DNA of 21,753 nt, taken from Pseudomonadota bacterium. GTDB taxonomy: Bacteria; Pseudomonadota; Gammaproteobacteria; Burkholderiales; Rhodocyclaceae. The notes below the pieces were generated by a model. It saw nothing but the letters and a program-made list of their open reading frames with translations, made no database searches and was not told where the DNA came from. The stretch lies in the NCBI GenBank assembly GCA_023459095.1, contig JAEWVQ010000070.1, positions 1 through 21,753 of the forward strand, in the 5' to 3' direction. Position numbers and translations under genes: made by a program. This document shows, in pieces, positions 8,045 to 16,170 of the stretch (position 1 is the first letter of the stretch; each line of letters opens with the position of its first letter).

Positions 8045-8077
8045 CGATGGCCTTTTGCAACTCGATTATCCAGGGCA

Positions 8078-8470
8078 ATGAATGGTCTTCATCTGATTGC
8101 GGACCTTTACCGCTGCAAGGGCGGAAAGGTGTTGCTGACCGAACGTGACGTGCTTGAGAAGTTGTGTGTTGCCGAGTGCGCGCGTGCGGGGCTGAATCCT
8201 CTTGGGGCCTATTTCTTCCAGTTCACCGACGATCAGGGTGCCGCTGCCGGCGTCACTGGCACGGTCGTGCTCGCCGAGTCCCATCTCGCCATCCATACCT
8301 GGCCGGAAACGGGCGACGTCACCCTCGATGTCTATGTCTGCAATTACTCGCGCGACAACAGCGACCGTGCGCGCGAAGTGTTCCGCCGCGTGATTGCCGC
8401 AGTGTCACCCGAAGAAACGGTGGAGCACGAAGTCATGCGCGGTCGCCTGCCCGAGGCGGTGGCGACATGA
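8078..8470 (+). CDS. speD: S-adenosylmethionine decarboxylase proenzyme (small bacterial type)
   Basis: SpeD decarboxylates SAM to supply the aminopropyl donor for spermidine. The proenzyme cleaves itself before a serine that becomes the pyruvoyl cofactor. The 130-aa protein is the short (Thermotoga/Bacillus-like) form rather than the about 264-aa E. coli type. The cleavage and active-site block is ESHLAIHTWPE, with Ser68 as predicted pyruvoyl precursor and His73 beside it. Family blocks GLHLIADLYRC and VTLDVYVCNYS are present. ATG 8078 gives the normal N-terminus, with an AGGG shortly upstream. The stop overlaps the speE start by 4 nt (ATGA), so the two are translationally coupled and make a complete spermidine module from putrescine and SAM. 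Confidence 0.95.
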   Translation: MNGLHLIADLYRCKGGKVLLTERDVLEKLCVAECARAGLNPLGAYFFQFTDDQGAAAGVTGTVVLAESHLAIHTWPETGDVTLDVYVCNYSRDNSDRAREVFRRVIAAVSPEETVEHEVMRGRLPEAVAT

Positions 8471-9351
8471 GCGCGCTGATGCCGGAAGGCGACGGCGTCC
8501 TCGTCGAGCAACTGAGCGCGGAGGCCGGTTTCTTCTACCGCGCCGGCCGTCTGCTCGACAAGGGCGAGACGCCGTACCAGTCCTACGAGGTGTGGGACAC
8601 GCCGCAGTTCGGCAAGCTGTTCCGTCTCGACGGCTGCTTCATGACTTCCGAGCGCGACGAGTTCTTCTATCACGAGAACCTGATCCAGGTGCCGGCCACC
8701 GCTCACCCGGGGCTGCGCCGTGCGCTGATCATCGGCGGCGGCGACGGCGGCTCGGCCGAGGAGCTGTTCAAGCAGCCGCAGATCGAAGAGGTGGTGCTGG
8801 TCGAGCTCGACCGCAAGGTCATCGACATCGCCCGCGAGCACCTGCACGCCGTGCACCGCGGTGCGCTCGACGATCCGCGCCTGCGCATCCACGTCGGCGA
8901 TGGCCTCGCCTATGTGCGCGAGGCGGGCGCGGCGGGCGGCGAGGGCTTTGATCTCATCGTGCTCGATCTCACCGACCCGGTGGGCCCTGCCGAGGCGCTG
9001 TACGAGGAAGACTTCTTCCGCGCTTGCAAGACCCTGCTGCGTTCCGGCGGCGCGCTCAGTCTGCACATCGGCGCGCCGGTGTTCCAGCCGCAACGGGTGG
9101 CCGCGCTGGTGCGCCGCCTGCGCGCGGTGTTCGCGGTGGTCCGTCCGTATTTCCTCTACATCCCGCTGTACGGCAGTCTGTGGGGGATGGCAACGGCGTC
9201 GGAGACGCTCGACCCGGCCGCGCTCGACGCCGCGGAGGTCGAGCGCCGCATCGCCGCGCGCGGCATCGGACACCTTCAGCACTACAATGGCGCCGTTCAT
9301 TGCGCGCAGTTCGCGCTCCCCAATCATCTTCGCGCCCTGCTTGCCGGTTGA
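8467..9351 (+). CDS. speE: Spermidine synthase (polyamine aminopropyltransferase)
   Basis: SpeE transfers the aminopropyl group of decarboxylated SAM to putrescine, giving spermidine and methylthioadenosine. The protein is 294 aa, typical for the family. The N-terminal beta domain has YQSYEVWDTPQFGKLFRLDG and the substrate block MTSERDEFFYHENL. The Rossmann-like domain has GGGDGG (90-95), the acidic LVELDRKVIDIARE (111-124), HVGDG (142-146) and the catalytic pocket DLTDPVGPAE (D167, D170). The start ATG 8467 shares ATGA with the speD stop. Aminopropyl acceptor preference (putrescine versus agmatine or cadaverine) cannot be read from sequence alone. Confidence 0.95.
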   Translation: MSALMPEGDGVLVEQLSAEAGFFYRAGRLLDKGETPYQSYEVWDTPQFGKLFRLDGCFMTSERDEFFYHENLIQVPATAHPGLRRALIIGGGDGGSAEELFKQPQIEEVVLVELDRKVIDIAREHLHAVHRGALDDPRLRIHVGDGLAYVREAGAAGGEGFDLIVLDLTDPVGPAEALYEEDFFRACKTLLRSGGALSLHIGAPVFQPQRVAALVRRLRAVFAVVRPYFLYIPLYGSLWGMATASETLDPAALDAAEVERRIAARGIGHLQHYNGAVHCAQFALPNHLRALLAG

Positions 9352-9384
9352 ACGGCAGGCGGGCGCCCCAGACCGCCCGCTCCC

Positions 9385-10734
9385 GTGACCCGTTCCGCAC
9401 CACCCCGCCGTCCCCCCGCACGCTCCGCCGTCCGTTCCGCGCCCCCTCGTCCCCGCCTCGCCGCCGACAGCCTCGCTTACGCATTGCGCGAGGCCGCCCT
9501 GCTGGTGGCGGCGGTGCTCGACGGCGGCAATCTCACCGAGGCCTACGAGGCGCGCCTGCAGGCGGCGCCGGAGTGGGGCGACGCAACGCGCGGTGCGGTG
9601 CGCGATCTGGCGTGGTCCACGCTGCGCGACTTCGGTCGCGGCGATGCGGTGTTGCGCCACCTGCTGCATACGCCGCCGCCGGTGTTCGTGCGCGCGCTGC
9701 TGCTGGTTGCGCTCTATCGCCTCGAGCAGCGTCCGGCCCAGGCCCACACCGTGGTCGATCAGGCGGTGGAAGCGGTCGCGGCCGAGATGCCGGGGCTCAA
9801 GGGCGTGGTCAACGGCGTGCTGCGCAACGTGTTGCGCCGGGACGAGGAAGTTGCGGGCTGGCGCGAGGCCGACGAGGAGGCGCGCTACCGTCATCCGCGC
9901 TGGTGGATCGAGCGCCTGCGCAAGACCTACCCCACGCACTGGGAGGCCGCGCTCGCCGCCGGCAATCTGCACCCGCCGATGGCGCTGCGCGTCAATCGCC
10001 GGCGCGGCAGCGTTGACGAAGCCGCGGCCGCACTCGACGCCGCCGGCCTGGCGTGGCGACGGCTCGACCACGATGCGCTGCTGCTCGCCGCGCCGGTTGC
10101 GGTCGCCCGCCTGCCGGGTTTCGCCGAAGGCCGCGTGTCGGTGCAGGACGCCGGCGCGCAGTGGGCCGCCCGCCTGCTCGCGGCGCAGGCTGGCGAGCGC
10201 GTGCTCGACGCCTGCGCCGCGCCGGGCGGCAAGACCGCCCATTTGCTCGAATGCGCCGACATCGCGTTGCAGGCGCTGGAGCTCGATGCCGGGCGCGCCG
10301 CGCGCGTGAGCCGCAATCTCGAACGCCTCGGCCTGACTGCGCCGGTCGCGGTCGCCGACTGCCGGGCGCTCGCGCAGTGGTGGGACGGACGCCCGTTCGA
10401 CCGCATTCTCGCCGACGTGCCGTGCTCGGCCTCCGGCGTCGTGCGCCGCCATCCCGACATCAAGTGGCTGCGCCGCGACGACGATATCGCCCGCTTCGCC
10501 GCCCAGCAGGCCGGCATTCTCGACGCGCTTTGGCAGACCCTGGCGCCCGGTGGCACAATGCTCTACGTCACCTGCTCGGTGTTCGAAGAAGAGAACGGCC
10601 TGCAGATCACCCGCTTCTGCGCCCGCCATGCCGATGCTGAACGACGGTCGCTGGAAGGCCGTCCCGACCTCCAGTTGCTGCCCACCGCCGATCATGACGG
10701 CTTCTATTTCGCCCTGCTGCACAAGCGTCGCTGA
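9385..10734 (+). CDS. rsmB: 16S rRNA (cytosine-967-C5)-methyltransferase RsmB (Sun/Fmu)
   Basis: RsmB makes m5C967 in 16S rRNA near the P-site, using SAM. The 449-aa protein has an N-terminal NusB-like RNA-binding domain (from about residue 25, including AQAHTVVDQAVEAV and GVVNGVLRNVLRR). The methyltransferase domain follows: motif I DACAAPGGKT (275-284), motif IV DVPCSASGVVRRHPDIKW with Cys347, and motif VI TCSVFEEEN with Cys397. By analogy with E. coli C325/C375, Cys397 is the nucleophile and Cys347 helps release. The start is GTG 9385, the first in-frame start after the speE stop, which is in the same frame. It yields a Pro/Arg-rich N-terminal extension of about 25 residues absent from E. 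coli RsmB. The gene ends inside the next one. Confidence 0.94.
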   Translation: MTRSAPPRRPPARSAVRSAPPRPRLAADSLAYALREAALLVAAVLDGGNLTEAYEARLQAAPEWGDATRGAVRDLAWSTLRDFGRGDAVLRHLLHTPPPVFVRALLLVALYRLEQRPAQAHTVVDQAVEAVAAEMPGLKGVVNGVLRNVLRRDEEVAGWREADEEARYRHPRWWIERLRKTYPTHWEAALAAGNLHPPMALRVNRRRGSVDEAAAALDAAGLAWRRLDHDALLLAAPVAVARLPGFAEGRVSVQDAGAQWAARLLAAQAGERVLDACAAPGGKTAHLLECADIALQALELDAGRAARVSRNLERLGLTAPVAVADCRALAQWWDGRPFDRILADVPCSASGVVRRHPDIKWLRRDDDIARFAAQQAGILDALWQTLAPGGTMLYVTCSVFEEENGLQITRFCARHADAERRSLEGRPDLQLLPTADHDGFYFALLHKRR

Positions 10735-11293
10735 GCGTCTGCGGCGCGCGCTGCCGGCCTTGCTGCTGGCGGTGTGCACCGTGGTCGCCGCCGCCGCGGC
10801 CGACATCCGCCACGCCGAGATCGTGCCCGGCGACGGCGGCTACGTGCTCAACGCCGACATCGACCTCGACCTCAACCCGCGTCTGAACGAAGCGGTGACC
10901 CGCGGCGTGTCGCTCTATTTCGTCACCGAACTGGTGATCGAGCGCCCGCGCTGGTACTGGTTCAACGAGGTGGTGGTGGAGCGCGCGCTCAACTACCGCA
11001 TTTCCTACCACGCGATCACGCGCAGCTACCGGCTGTCGATCGGCAACCTGCACCAGAGCTTCGATTCGCTGGAGTCGGTGCTGCGCACCATGCAGCGCGT
11101 GCGCAACTGGCAGGTCGCGGGCGCGGACGAGTTGCAGCCCGGGGTGTCGCACGAGGTCGCGCTGCGCTTCCGGCTCGATACCGCGCAGCTGCCCAAACCC
11201 TTTCAGGTGACCGCGATCGGCAGCCGCGACTGGAACGTCGGCACCGACTGGATGCGCTGGACCTTCCTGCCCGGAGTACCGTCGTCCCGATGA
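10694..11293 (+). CDS. Secreted DUF4390-type protein
   Basis: The product is 199 aa and of unknown function. The N-terminus carries a basic region (residues about 15-18) and a hydrophobic stretch ALPALLLAVCTVVAAAAA ending before DIRHAEI, a good Sec signal peptide with likely cleavage after the Ala run; the mature part is therefore periplasmic or envelope-attached. The mature protein, with repeated R-Y/W patterns such as ERPRWYWFN and NYRISYHAITRSYRLSIGNL, matches my memory of DUF4390 proteins encoded between rsmB and ntrY in betaproteobacteria. ATG 10694 lies 41 nt inside the end of rsmB; no later ATG precedes the signal sequence. Its end overlaps the kinase start by 4 nt (ATGA). The tight coupling suggests a role linked to the sensor kinase, but this is only inference. 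Confidence 0.8.
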   Translation: MTASISPCCTSVAERLRRALPALLLAVCTVVAAAAADIRHAEIVPGDGGYVLNADIDLDLNPRLNEAVTRGVSLYFVTELVIERPRWYWFNEVVVERALNYRISYHAITRSYRLSIGNLHQSFDSLESVLRTMQRVRNWQVAGADELQPGVSHEVALRFRLDTAQLPKPFQVTAIGSRDWNVGTDWMRWTFLPGVPSSR

Positions 11294-13404
11294 AGCGGAT
11301 CGCGCTCGTCATCATCGCCGCGATCGCCGGCATCTCGCTGTTCCTGCTCACCACGGCGAGCGCCAACACCGAGCTGTTCGCGTCGAGCTATCCCTACCTG
11401 CTCGCGCTCAACGGCGTGGTCGGGGTCGCGCTCGCCGGGCTGGTGGCGATCCAGCTGCGCGGGTTGTGGCGCGAGTACCGCGCGCACCAGTTCGGCTCCC
11501 GCCTCAAATACCGGCTGATGCTGATGTTCGCGCTGATGGCGCTGGTGCCGGGAGTGGTCGTGTACGCGGTGTCGCTGCAGTTCGTCGTGCGCAGCATCGA
11601 ATCGTGGTTCGACGTGCGCGTCGATTCCGCGCTCGAAGGCGGCATCGCGCTCGGCCAGAACGCGCTCGACTACCTCGTCAGCCAGGTCGCGACCAAGGCC
11701 GGCGACATCGCCCTCGAACTGGAAAGCGCCGAGCCCTCGGCCACCCGTCTGGTGCGCCTGCGCGAGCAGGCCGGGGTCGCCAGCATCACCGTGTTCGCGG
11801 CCAACGGCCAGGTGCTGGCCACCGCTTCCGATGGCGGCGAGCTGCTGCCCGACCTGCCGACCATGGCGCAACTGCGCCAGGCACGCCAAAGCCGGCTGGT
11901 GCATGCCGTCGACAGCCGCGCCGACGGCCGGCTGGTGATCCGCGTGCTGGTGCCGATCCCGAGCCGCGCGCTGACGGCCGAACCCGACCTGCTGCAGCTC
12001 ACCCAACCCGTGCCCGACACCTTCGCCCGCCACGCCGAGGCGGTGCAGGAGGCCTATCGCGATTACCAGCAGCTCACCCTGGGGCGCAGCGGCCTGCAGC
12101 GCATCTACCTGCTCACCCTGACCCTGACCCTGCTCCTCGCGCTGCTCACCGCGGTCGCGGTTGCCTTCGTGCTCGCGCGCCGGCTGGTGGCGCCGCTGCT
12201 GATCCTCGCCGAGGGCACGCAGGCGGTGGCGCAGGGTGACTACAGTCCGCGCCAGGCGTTGCCCGCGCGCGACGAACTCGGCGTGCTCACCCAGTCGTTC
12301 AACCAGATGACGCGCCAGCTCGACGAGGCGCGCGAGGCCGCCGAGCGCAACCGCGCCGCGGTGGAATCCGCGCGTGCCTACCTCGAGAGCGTGCTCGCCA
12401 ACCTCTCCACCGGCGTGCTCGCGTTCTCCGAGGGCGGCATGCTGCGCGCCGCCAACCACGGCGCGATGGACATTCTCGGTGACGAACTCGCCGGCTTCGA
12501 GGACATCGCGCTCGCCGACTGGCCGCGCCACGAGGGGTTTCGCGATGCGTTGCTGGAGGGCTTCTCCGGCCACGATGGCGACTGGCACGAGCAGGTCGAA
12601 CTCAGTCAGAAGGACCGTCAGCCGCTGACCCTGCTGATCCACGGCTCGCGCCTGCCGGAAGCGAGCGGCGGCGGCCTGGTGGTGGTGTTCGACGACATCA
12701 CCCGGCTGGTCGCCGCGCAGCGCACCGCGGCCTGGGCCGAGGTCGCGCGCCGGCTCGCCCACGAGATCAAGAATCCGCTGACGCCGATCCAGCTCTCCGC
12801 CGAGCGCCTGGCGCTCAAGCTCGCCGACCGCCTCGACGGCGAGGGCCGCGAGATGCTCGAGCGCTCGACCACGACCATCGTGAACCAGGTCGAGGCGATG
12901 AAAAACCTGGTCAATGCCTTCCGCGACTACGCCCGCCTGCCCGCGCCCGAGCTGCACGCGCTCGACCTCAACGCGCTGGTGCGCGAGGTGCTCAATCTCT
13001 ACGAGAGCGCGGCGGTGCACATCGACCTGCAACTGGCCGCCGATCTGCCGCCGGTGCTCGGCGACGCCTCGCAGATCCGCCAGATCATCCACAACATGCT
13101 GCAGAATGCGCAAGACGCGCTGGCGACCACCGAGGACGGCGAGATCGCCCTGGTCACCCGGCGTGACGGCGACCGCGTGCTGCTGCTGTTCCGCGACAAT
13201 GGCCCGGGTTTTCCCGCCGAGGTGCTGGCACGCGCCTTCGAGCCCTATTTCACCACCAAGGCCCGCGGCACCGGTCTGGGGCTGGCAATGGTGAAGAAGA
13301 TCGTCACCGAGCACGGTGGCGAGGTCCGCCTCGCCAACCGCGACGGGGGCGGCGCCGAAGTGCGCATCCGCTTGCGAATCGCCGTGAAGAGTGGTGACAA
13401 CTGA
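11290..13404 (+). CDS. ntrY: NtrY-like sensor histidine kinase
   Basis: This inner-membrane two-component sensor of 704 aa has predicted helices at about 3-25, 36-59 and 75-100. An extracytoplasmic sensing region of about 170 residues is followed by a helix at about 272-297. A HAMP domain follows (RRLVAPLLILAEGTQAVAQGDY), then a coiled linker and PAS domain (SVLANLSTGVLAFSEGGMLRAAN). The HisKA H-box is ARRLAHEIKNPLTPIQLS with phospho-acceptor His491. The ATPase domain has N-box NMLQNAQDA (N606), G1 DNGPGF (from D636), an F-box (PYFTTK) and G2 GTGLGLAM (from G660). The order and H-box are those of the NtrY family, which responds to nitrogen or redox state in several proteobacteria. The gene overlaps the DUF4390 gene by 4 nt and is followed after 3 nt by its regulator. 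Confidence 0.92.
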   Translation: MKRIALVIIAAIAGISLFLLTTASANTELFASSYPYLLALNGVVGVALAGLVAIQLRGLWREYRAHQFGSRLKYRLMLMFALMALVPGVVVYAVSLQFVVRSIESWFDVRVDSALEGGIALGQNALDYLVSQVATKAGDIALELESAEPSATRLVRLREQAGVASITVFAANGQVLATASDGGELLPDLPTMAQLRQARQSRLVHAVDSRADGRLVIRVLVPIPSRALTAEPDLLQLTQPVPDTFARHAEAVQEAYRDYQQLTLGRSGLQRIYLLTLTLTLLLALLTAVAVAFVLARRLVAPLLILAEGTQAVAQGDYSPRQALPARDELGVLTQSFNQMTRQLDEAREAAERNRAAVESARAYLESVLANLSTGVLAFSEGGMLRAANHGAMDILGDELAGFEDIALADWPRHEGFRDALLEGFSGHDGDWHEQVELSQKDRQPLTLLIHGSRLPEASGGGLVVVFDDITRLVAAQRTAAWAEVARRLAHEIKNPLTPIQLSAERLALKLADRLDGEGREMLERSTTTIVNQVEAMKNLVNAFRDYARLPAPELHALDLNALVREVLNLYESAAVHIDLQLAADLPPVLGDASQIRQIIHNMLQNAQDALATTEDGEIALVTRRDGDRVLLLFRDNGPGFPAEVLARAFEPYFTTKARGTGLGLAMVKKIVTEHGGEVRLANRDGGGAEVRIRLRIAVKSGDN

Positions 13405-13407
13405 ACA

Positions 13408-14652
13408 ATGGCTAAGATACTCATCGTTGACGACGAAATCGGCATCCGCGAACTGCTGTCGGAGATCCTGCGTGACGAGGGGCACGACGTCCAGCTCGCC
13501 GAGAATGCCGCCGCCGCGCGCGCCGCGCGCAATGCCGGGCGGCCCGACATGGTGCTCCTCGACATCTGGATGCCCGATACGGATGGCATAACCCTGCTCA
13601 AGGAGTGGTCGGCCAACGGCCAGCTCACCATGCCGGTGGTGATGATGTCCGGGCACGGCACGATCGACACCGCGGTCGAGGCCACGCGCATCGGCGCGAT
13701 CGACTATCTGGAAAAGCCGATCGCGCTGCAGAAGCTGCTCGCCGCGGTCAAGCGCGGCCTGCAGCGCCCGGTGGCGAGTTGCACGCCGGCGCCGCTGACG
13801 CTGGCGGCGCTCTCCCGCTCCGCGCCGCTGCGCGAGCTGCGCCGCCGCGTCGAGCAGATGATCGCCGGCTCCCGCGTGCTGCTGCTGCGCGTCGGCGCCG
13901 GCAGCCTCGCCGAGCTCGTGGCGCGCAGCGTGCAGACCCCCGGTGCGCCCTGGCTCGATCTCGCCGCGGTCGCCGTTCCCCTCGATCTGTCGCAGCTCCA
14001 GGCCTGCCAGGGCGGGGTGCTGTTCGTCGGCGAGCTCGGCCGCCTGTCGCGCGCCCAGCAGAAGAACCTCGCCTTCGCCATCGAGCGCCTCGACCGCTAC
14101 GAACTGCGCCTCGTTGCCGCCTCCGAGCGCAGCCACGATGCGCTCGCCGCCGAGGGCTGGGACGAGAGCCTGCTTGCCCGCCTGTTCGAGGTCAGCCTGG
14201 CGCCGCCGTCGATCGCCGACGTGCGCGACGATCTGCCCGAACTCGCGGCGCAGATCCTGCAGCACCTGATCGAAGCCGGCGAGGTGCCGCTGCGCCGCTT
14301 CTCCTCGGCCGCGCTCAACCATCTGCGCACCCAGCCGTGGCCGGGCGGCTACGGCGAGTTGCGCGGCGCGGTGAAGTCGCTCGCGCTGGCCACCCTGGAG
14401 GAGGAGATCGGCCTGTCCGAGGTGCGCCGCCAGCTTGCCCCGGTGGCCGAGACCGGAGTGTGCGGCATCGTCCTCGACCAGCCCCTGCGCGAGGCCCGCG
14501 AGGCCTTCGAACGCGCCTATTTCGAGCACCACCTGCGCCTGGAGCACGGCAACATGACGCGCCTGGCGGAGAAGACCGGGCTCGAACGCACCCACCTGTA
14601 CCGCAAGCTCAAGCAGCTCGGCCTGCAGGCCGGGCGGCGCCACGAGGAGTGA
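13408..14652 (+). CDS. ntrX: NtrX-like response regulator with degenerate AAA+ domain
   Basis: The 414-aa protein is the partner of the upstream kinase. The receiver domain has acidic residues D8/D9, phospho-acceptor Asp52 (LLDIWMPDTDG), Ser/Gly in MMSGHG and the conserved Lys in YLEKPI. The C-terminal Fis-type helix-turn-helix (NMTRLAEKTGLERTHLYRKLKQLGL) is intact. The central domain aligns by position with the sigma-54 activator AAA+ module but has lost its working parts. The Walker A region reads LLLRVGAGSLAELVARSV with no GxxGxGK, and the Walker B region reads GGVLFVGELGRL with Gly for the Asp. There is no GAFTGA loop, and WPGNVREL is reduced to WPGGYGEL. It should bind DNA and respond to phosphorylation but is unlikely to hydrolyse ATP or activate sigma-54 RNA polymerase. 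Whether this is normal for the betaproteobacterial NtrX clade I cannot confirm. Confidence 0.88.
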   Translation: MAKILIVDDEIGIRELLSEILRDEGHDVQLAENAAAARAARNAGRPDMVLLDIWMPDTDGITLLKEWSANGQLTMPVVMMSGHGTIDTAVEATRIGAIDYLEKPIALQKLLAAVKRGLQRPVASCTPAPLTLAALSRSAPLRELRRRVEQMIAGSRVLLLRVGAGSLAELVARSVQTPGAPWLDLAAVAVPLDLSQLQACQGGVLFVGELGRLSRAQQKNLAFAIERLDRYELRLVAASERSHDALAAEGWDESLLARLFEVSLAPPSIADVRDDLPELAAQILQHLIEAGEVPLRRFSSAALNHLRTQPWPGGYGELRGAVKSLALATLEEEIGLSEVRRQLAPVAETGVCGIVLDQPLREAREAFERAYFEHHLRLEHGNMTRLAEKTGLERTHLYRKLKQLGLQAGRRHEE

Positions 14653-14707
14653 GCGCGGCGTGCTGCGATATTGCAACAAGAGGTTTCTGCACTGCACAAG
14701 CGCAGCG

Positions 14708-14713
14708 TAGAAT
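14708..14713 (+). promoter_or_regulatory. Candidate -10 element upstream of trkA
   Basis: TAGAAT (5/6 to TATAAT) lies in the 97-nt ntrX-trkA gap, 36 nt before the trkA start. The hexamer 17 nt upstream (TTCTGC) is a poor -35. It suggests trkAH has its own promoter, although read-through from ntrYX is also possible because no terminator is seen after ntrX. Confidence 0.35.
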
Positions 14714-14749
14714 CCGCCCTTTTCGGGCCCCGGACGGGAGTCGCAGCTC

Positions 14750-16153
14750 TTGAAGATCATCATTCTCGGCGCCGGCCAGGTCGGCGCTTCGGTGGCCGAG
14801 AACCTGGTCTCGGAAGCCAACGACATCACCCTGGTCGACACCAGCCCCGACTACCTGGCGGTGCTGCGCGAGCGCCTCGAGGTGCGCACGGTGTGCGGCA
14901 ACGCGGCCTCGCCGTCGGTGCTGCGCGAGGCCGGCGCCGACGACGCCGACCTGCTGATCGCGGTGACCCAGTCCGACCAGACCAATCTCTGCGCCTGCCG
15001 CATTGCCAAGACCCTGTTCAACCTGCCGACGCGGATCGCGCGCCTGCGCTCGACCGACTACGTCGACCATCCCGAACTGCTCGACGACGACAACTTCGCG
15101 GTCGATTTCTCGATCTGCCCGGAACAGATCGTCACCGACTACATCAAGCGCCTGATCGCCTTTCCGGAGGCGCTGCAGGTGCTTGAGTTCGCCGACGGTG
15201 TGGTCAGCCTGATCGGCGTGCGCGCCTTCGAGGGCGGACCGCTGATCGGCCATCCGTTGAAGGCGCTGCGCTTTCACCTGCCCAACGTCGAGGTGCGCAT
15301 CGCCGCGATCTACCGCAACGGCGAGCCCATCGTGCCCGACGGTGACACCGTGATCGTGCCCGGCGACGAGGTGTTCTGCCTCGCCGCCACCGTGCATATC
15401 CGCCAGGTCATGCGCGAGCTGCGCCGCACCGACCGGCCGATGCGCCGGATCATGATCGCCGGGGGCGGCAACATCGGTTTTCGGCTGGCGCGCGCGATCG
15501 AGCAGGATTACCACGTCAAGATCCTCGAGGTGGACCGCCGTCGCGCCGAGCTGCTCGCCACCCAGCTGTCGCGCACCCTGGTGCTGCGTGGCGACACCAC
15601 CGACGAGAAGCTGCTCGAGAACGAGGGCATCGACGAGATGGACCTGTTCGTCGCCCTGACCAACGACGAGGAAGACAACATCATGTCGGCCTCGCTCGCC
15701 AAGCGCATGGGCGCGCGCCGCACGCTGGCGCTGATCAACCGCAAGAGCTACGTCGATCTGGTGCAGGGCGGCGCCATCGACATCGCGATCTCGCCCGCCC
15801 ACACCTCGATCGGCTCGCTGCTCGCCCACGTGCGGCGCGGCGACGTGGTCGCGGTGCACAGCCTGCGCCGCGGCGCCGCCGAGGCGCTGGAGATCATCGC
15901 CCACGGCAACCCCAAGGACTCGAAGGTGGTCGGGCGCCGCATCGACGAGTTGAGCCTGCCCGAAGGCGCGAGCATCGGCGCCATCGTGCGCGACGAGCGC
16001 CGCGTCGACGGCAAGGTGATCCGGCGCATGGTGGTGATCCCGCACCACGACACGCTGATCGAGGCCGGCGACCATGTGATCGTGTTCTGCACCCACAAGG
16101 ACACCGTGCGCAAGATCGAGAAGCTGTTCCAGGTCGGCTTCACCTTCCTCTGA
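14750..16153 (+). CDS. trkA: Trk system potassium uptake regulatory subunit TrkA
   Basis: TrkA is the peripheral cytoplasmic NAD(H)/nucleotide-binding gating subunit of the Trk K+ transporter. The protein has 467 aa, arranged as two RCK halves. The first Rossmann fold is KIIILGAGQVGASVAENL at residues 2-19, and the second is IAGGGNIGFRLARAIE with GGGNIG at 238-243. Each is followed by an acidic strand end (VDTSPDY; LEVDRR) and a TrkA-C domain (EGGPLIGHPLKAL; SKVVGRRIDELSLPEGASIGAIVRD). The start is TTG 14750, with GGGAG 9 nt upstream. It gives exactly the family N-terminus M-K-I-I-I-L-G-A-G, so a TTG start is well supported. trkH follows after 17 nt, so the two are co-transcribed. Confidence 0.95.
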   Translation: MKIIILGAGQVGASVAENLVSEANDITLVDTSPDYLAVLRERLEVRTVCGNAASPSVLREAGADDADLLIAVTQSDQTNLCACRIAKTLFNLPTRIARLRSTDYVDHPELLDDDNFAVDFSICPEQIVTDYIKRLIAFPEALQVLEFADGVVSLIGVRAFEGGPLIGHPLKALRFHLPNVEVRIAAIYRNGEPIVPDGDTVIVPGDEVFCLAATVHIRQVMRELRRTDRPMRRIMIAGGGNIGFRLARAIEQDYHVKILEVDRRRAELLATQLSRTLVLRGDTTDEKLLENEGIDEMDLFVALTNDEEDNIMSASLAKRMGARRTLALINRKSYVDLVQGGAIDIAISPAHTSIGSLLAHVRRGDVVAVHSLRRGAAEALEIIAHGNPKDSKVVGRRIDELSLPEGASIGAIVRDERRVDGKVIRRMVVIPHHDTLIEAGDHVIVFCTHKDTVRKIEKLFQVGFTFL

Positions 16154-16170
16154 CAGCGGGCAAGCTCGGC

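Noticed and set aside
8344..10806. Stop-free minus-strand frame of about 820 codons opposite speE and rsmB
   Set aside because: Same GC-driven shadow of real plus-strand genes; no domain or start signal.
11203..14841. Stop-free reading frame of about 1200 codons on the minus strand across ntrY and ntrX
   Set aside because: It is exactly antisense to two well-supported genes, its translation is low-complexity and rich in Gln/Arg/Gly/Ala, and no family is recognisable. Long antisense frames are expected in very GC-rich coding DNA.
15823..15834. CACGTG core inside trkA as a parS
   Set aside because: The flanks do not match GTTNCACGTGAAAC; CACGTG alone is expected by chance. The same applies to the CACGTG near 21475.
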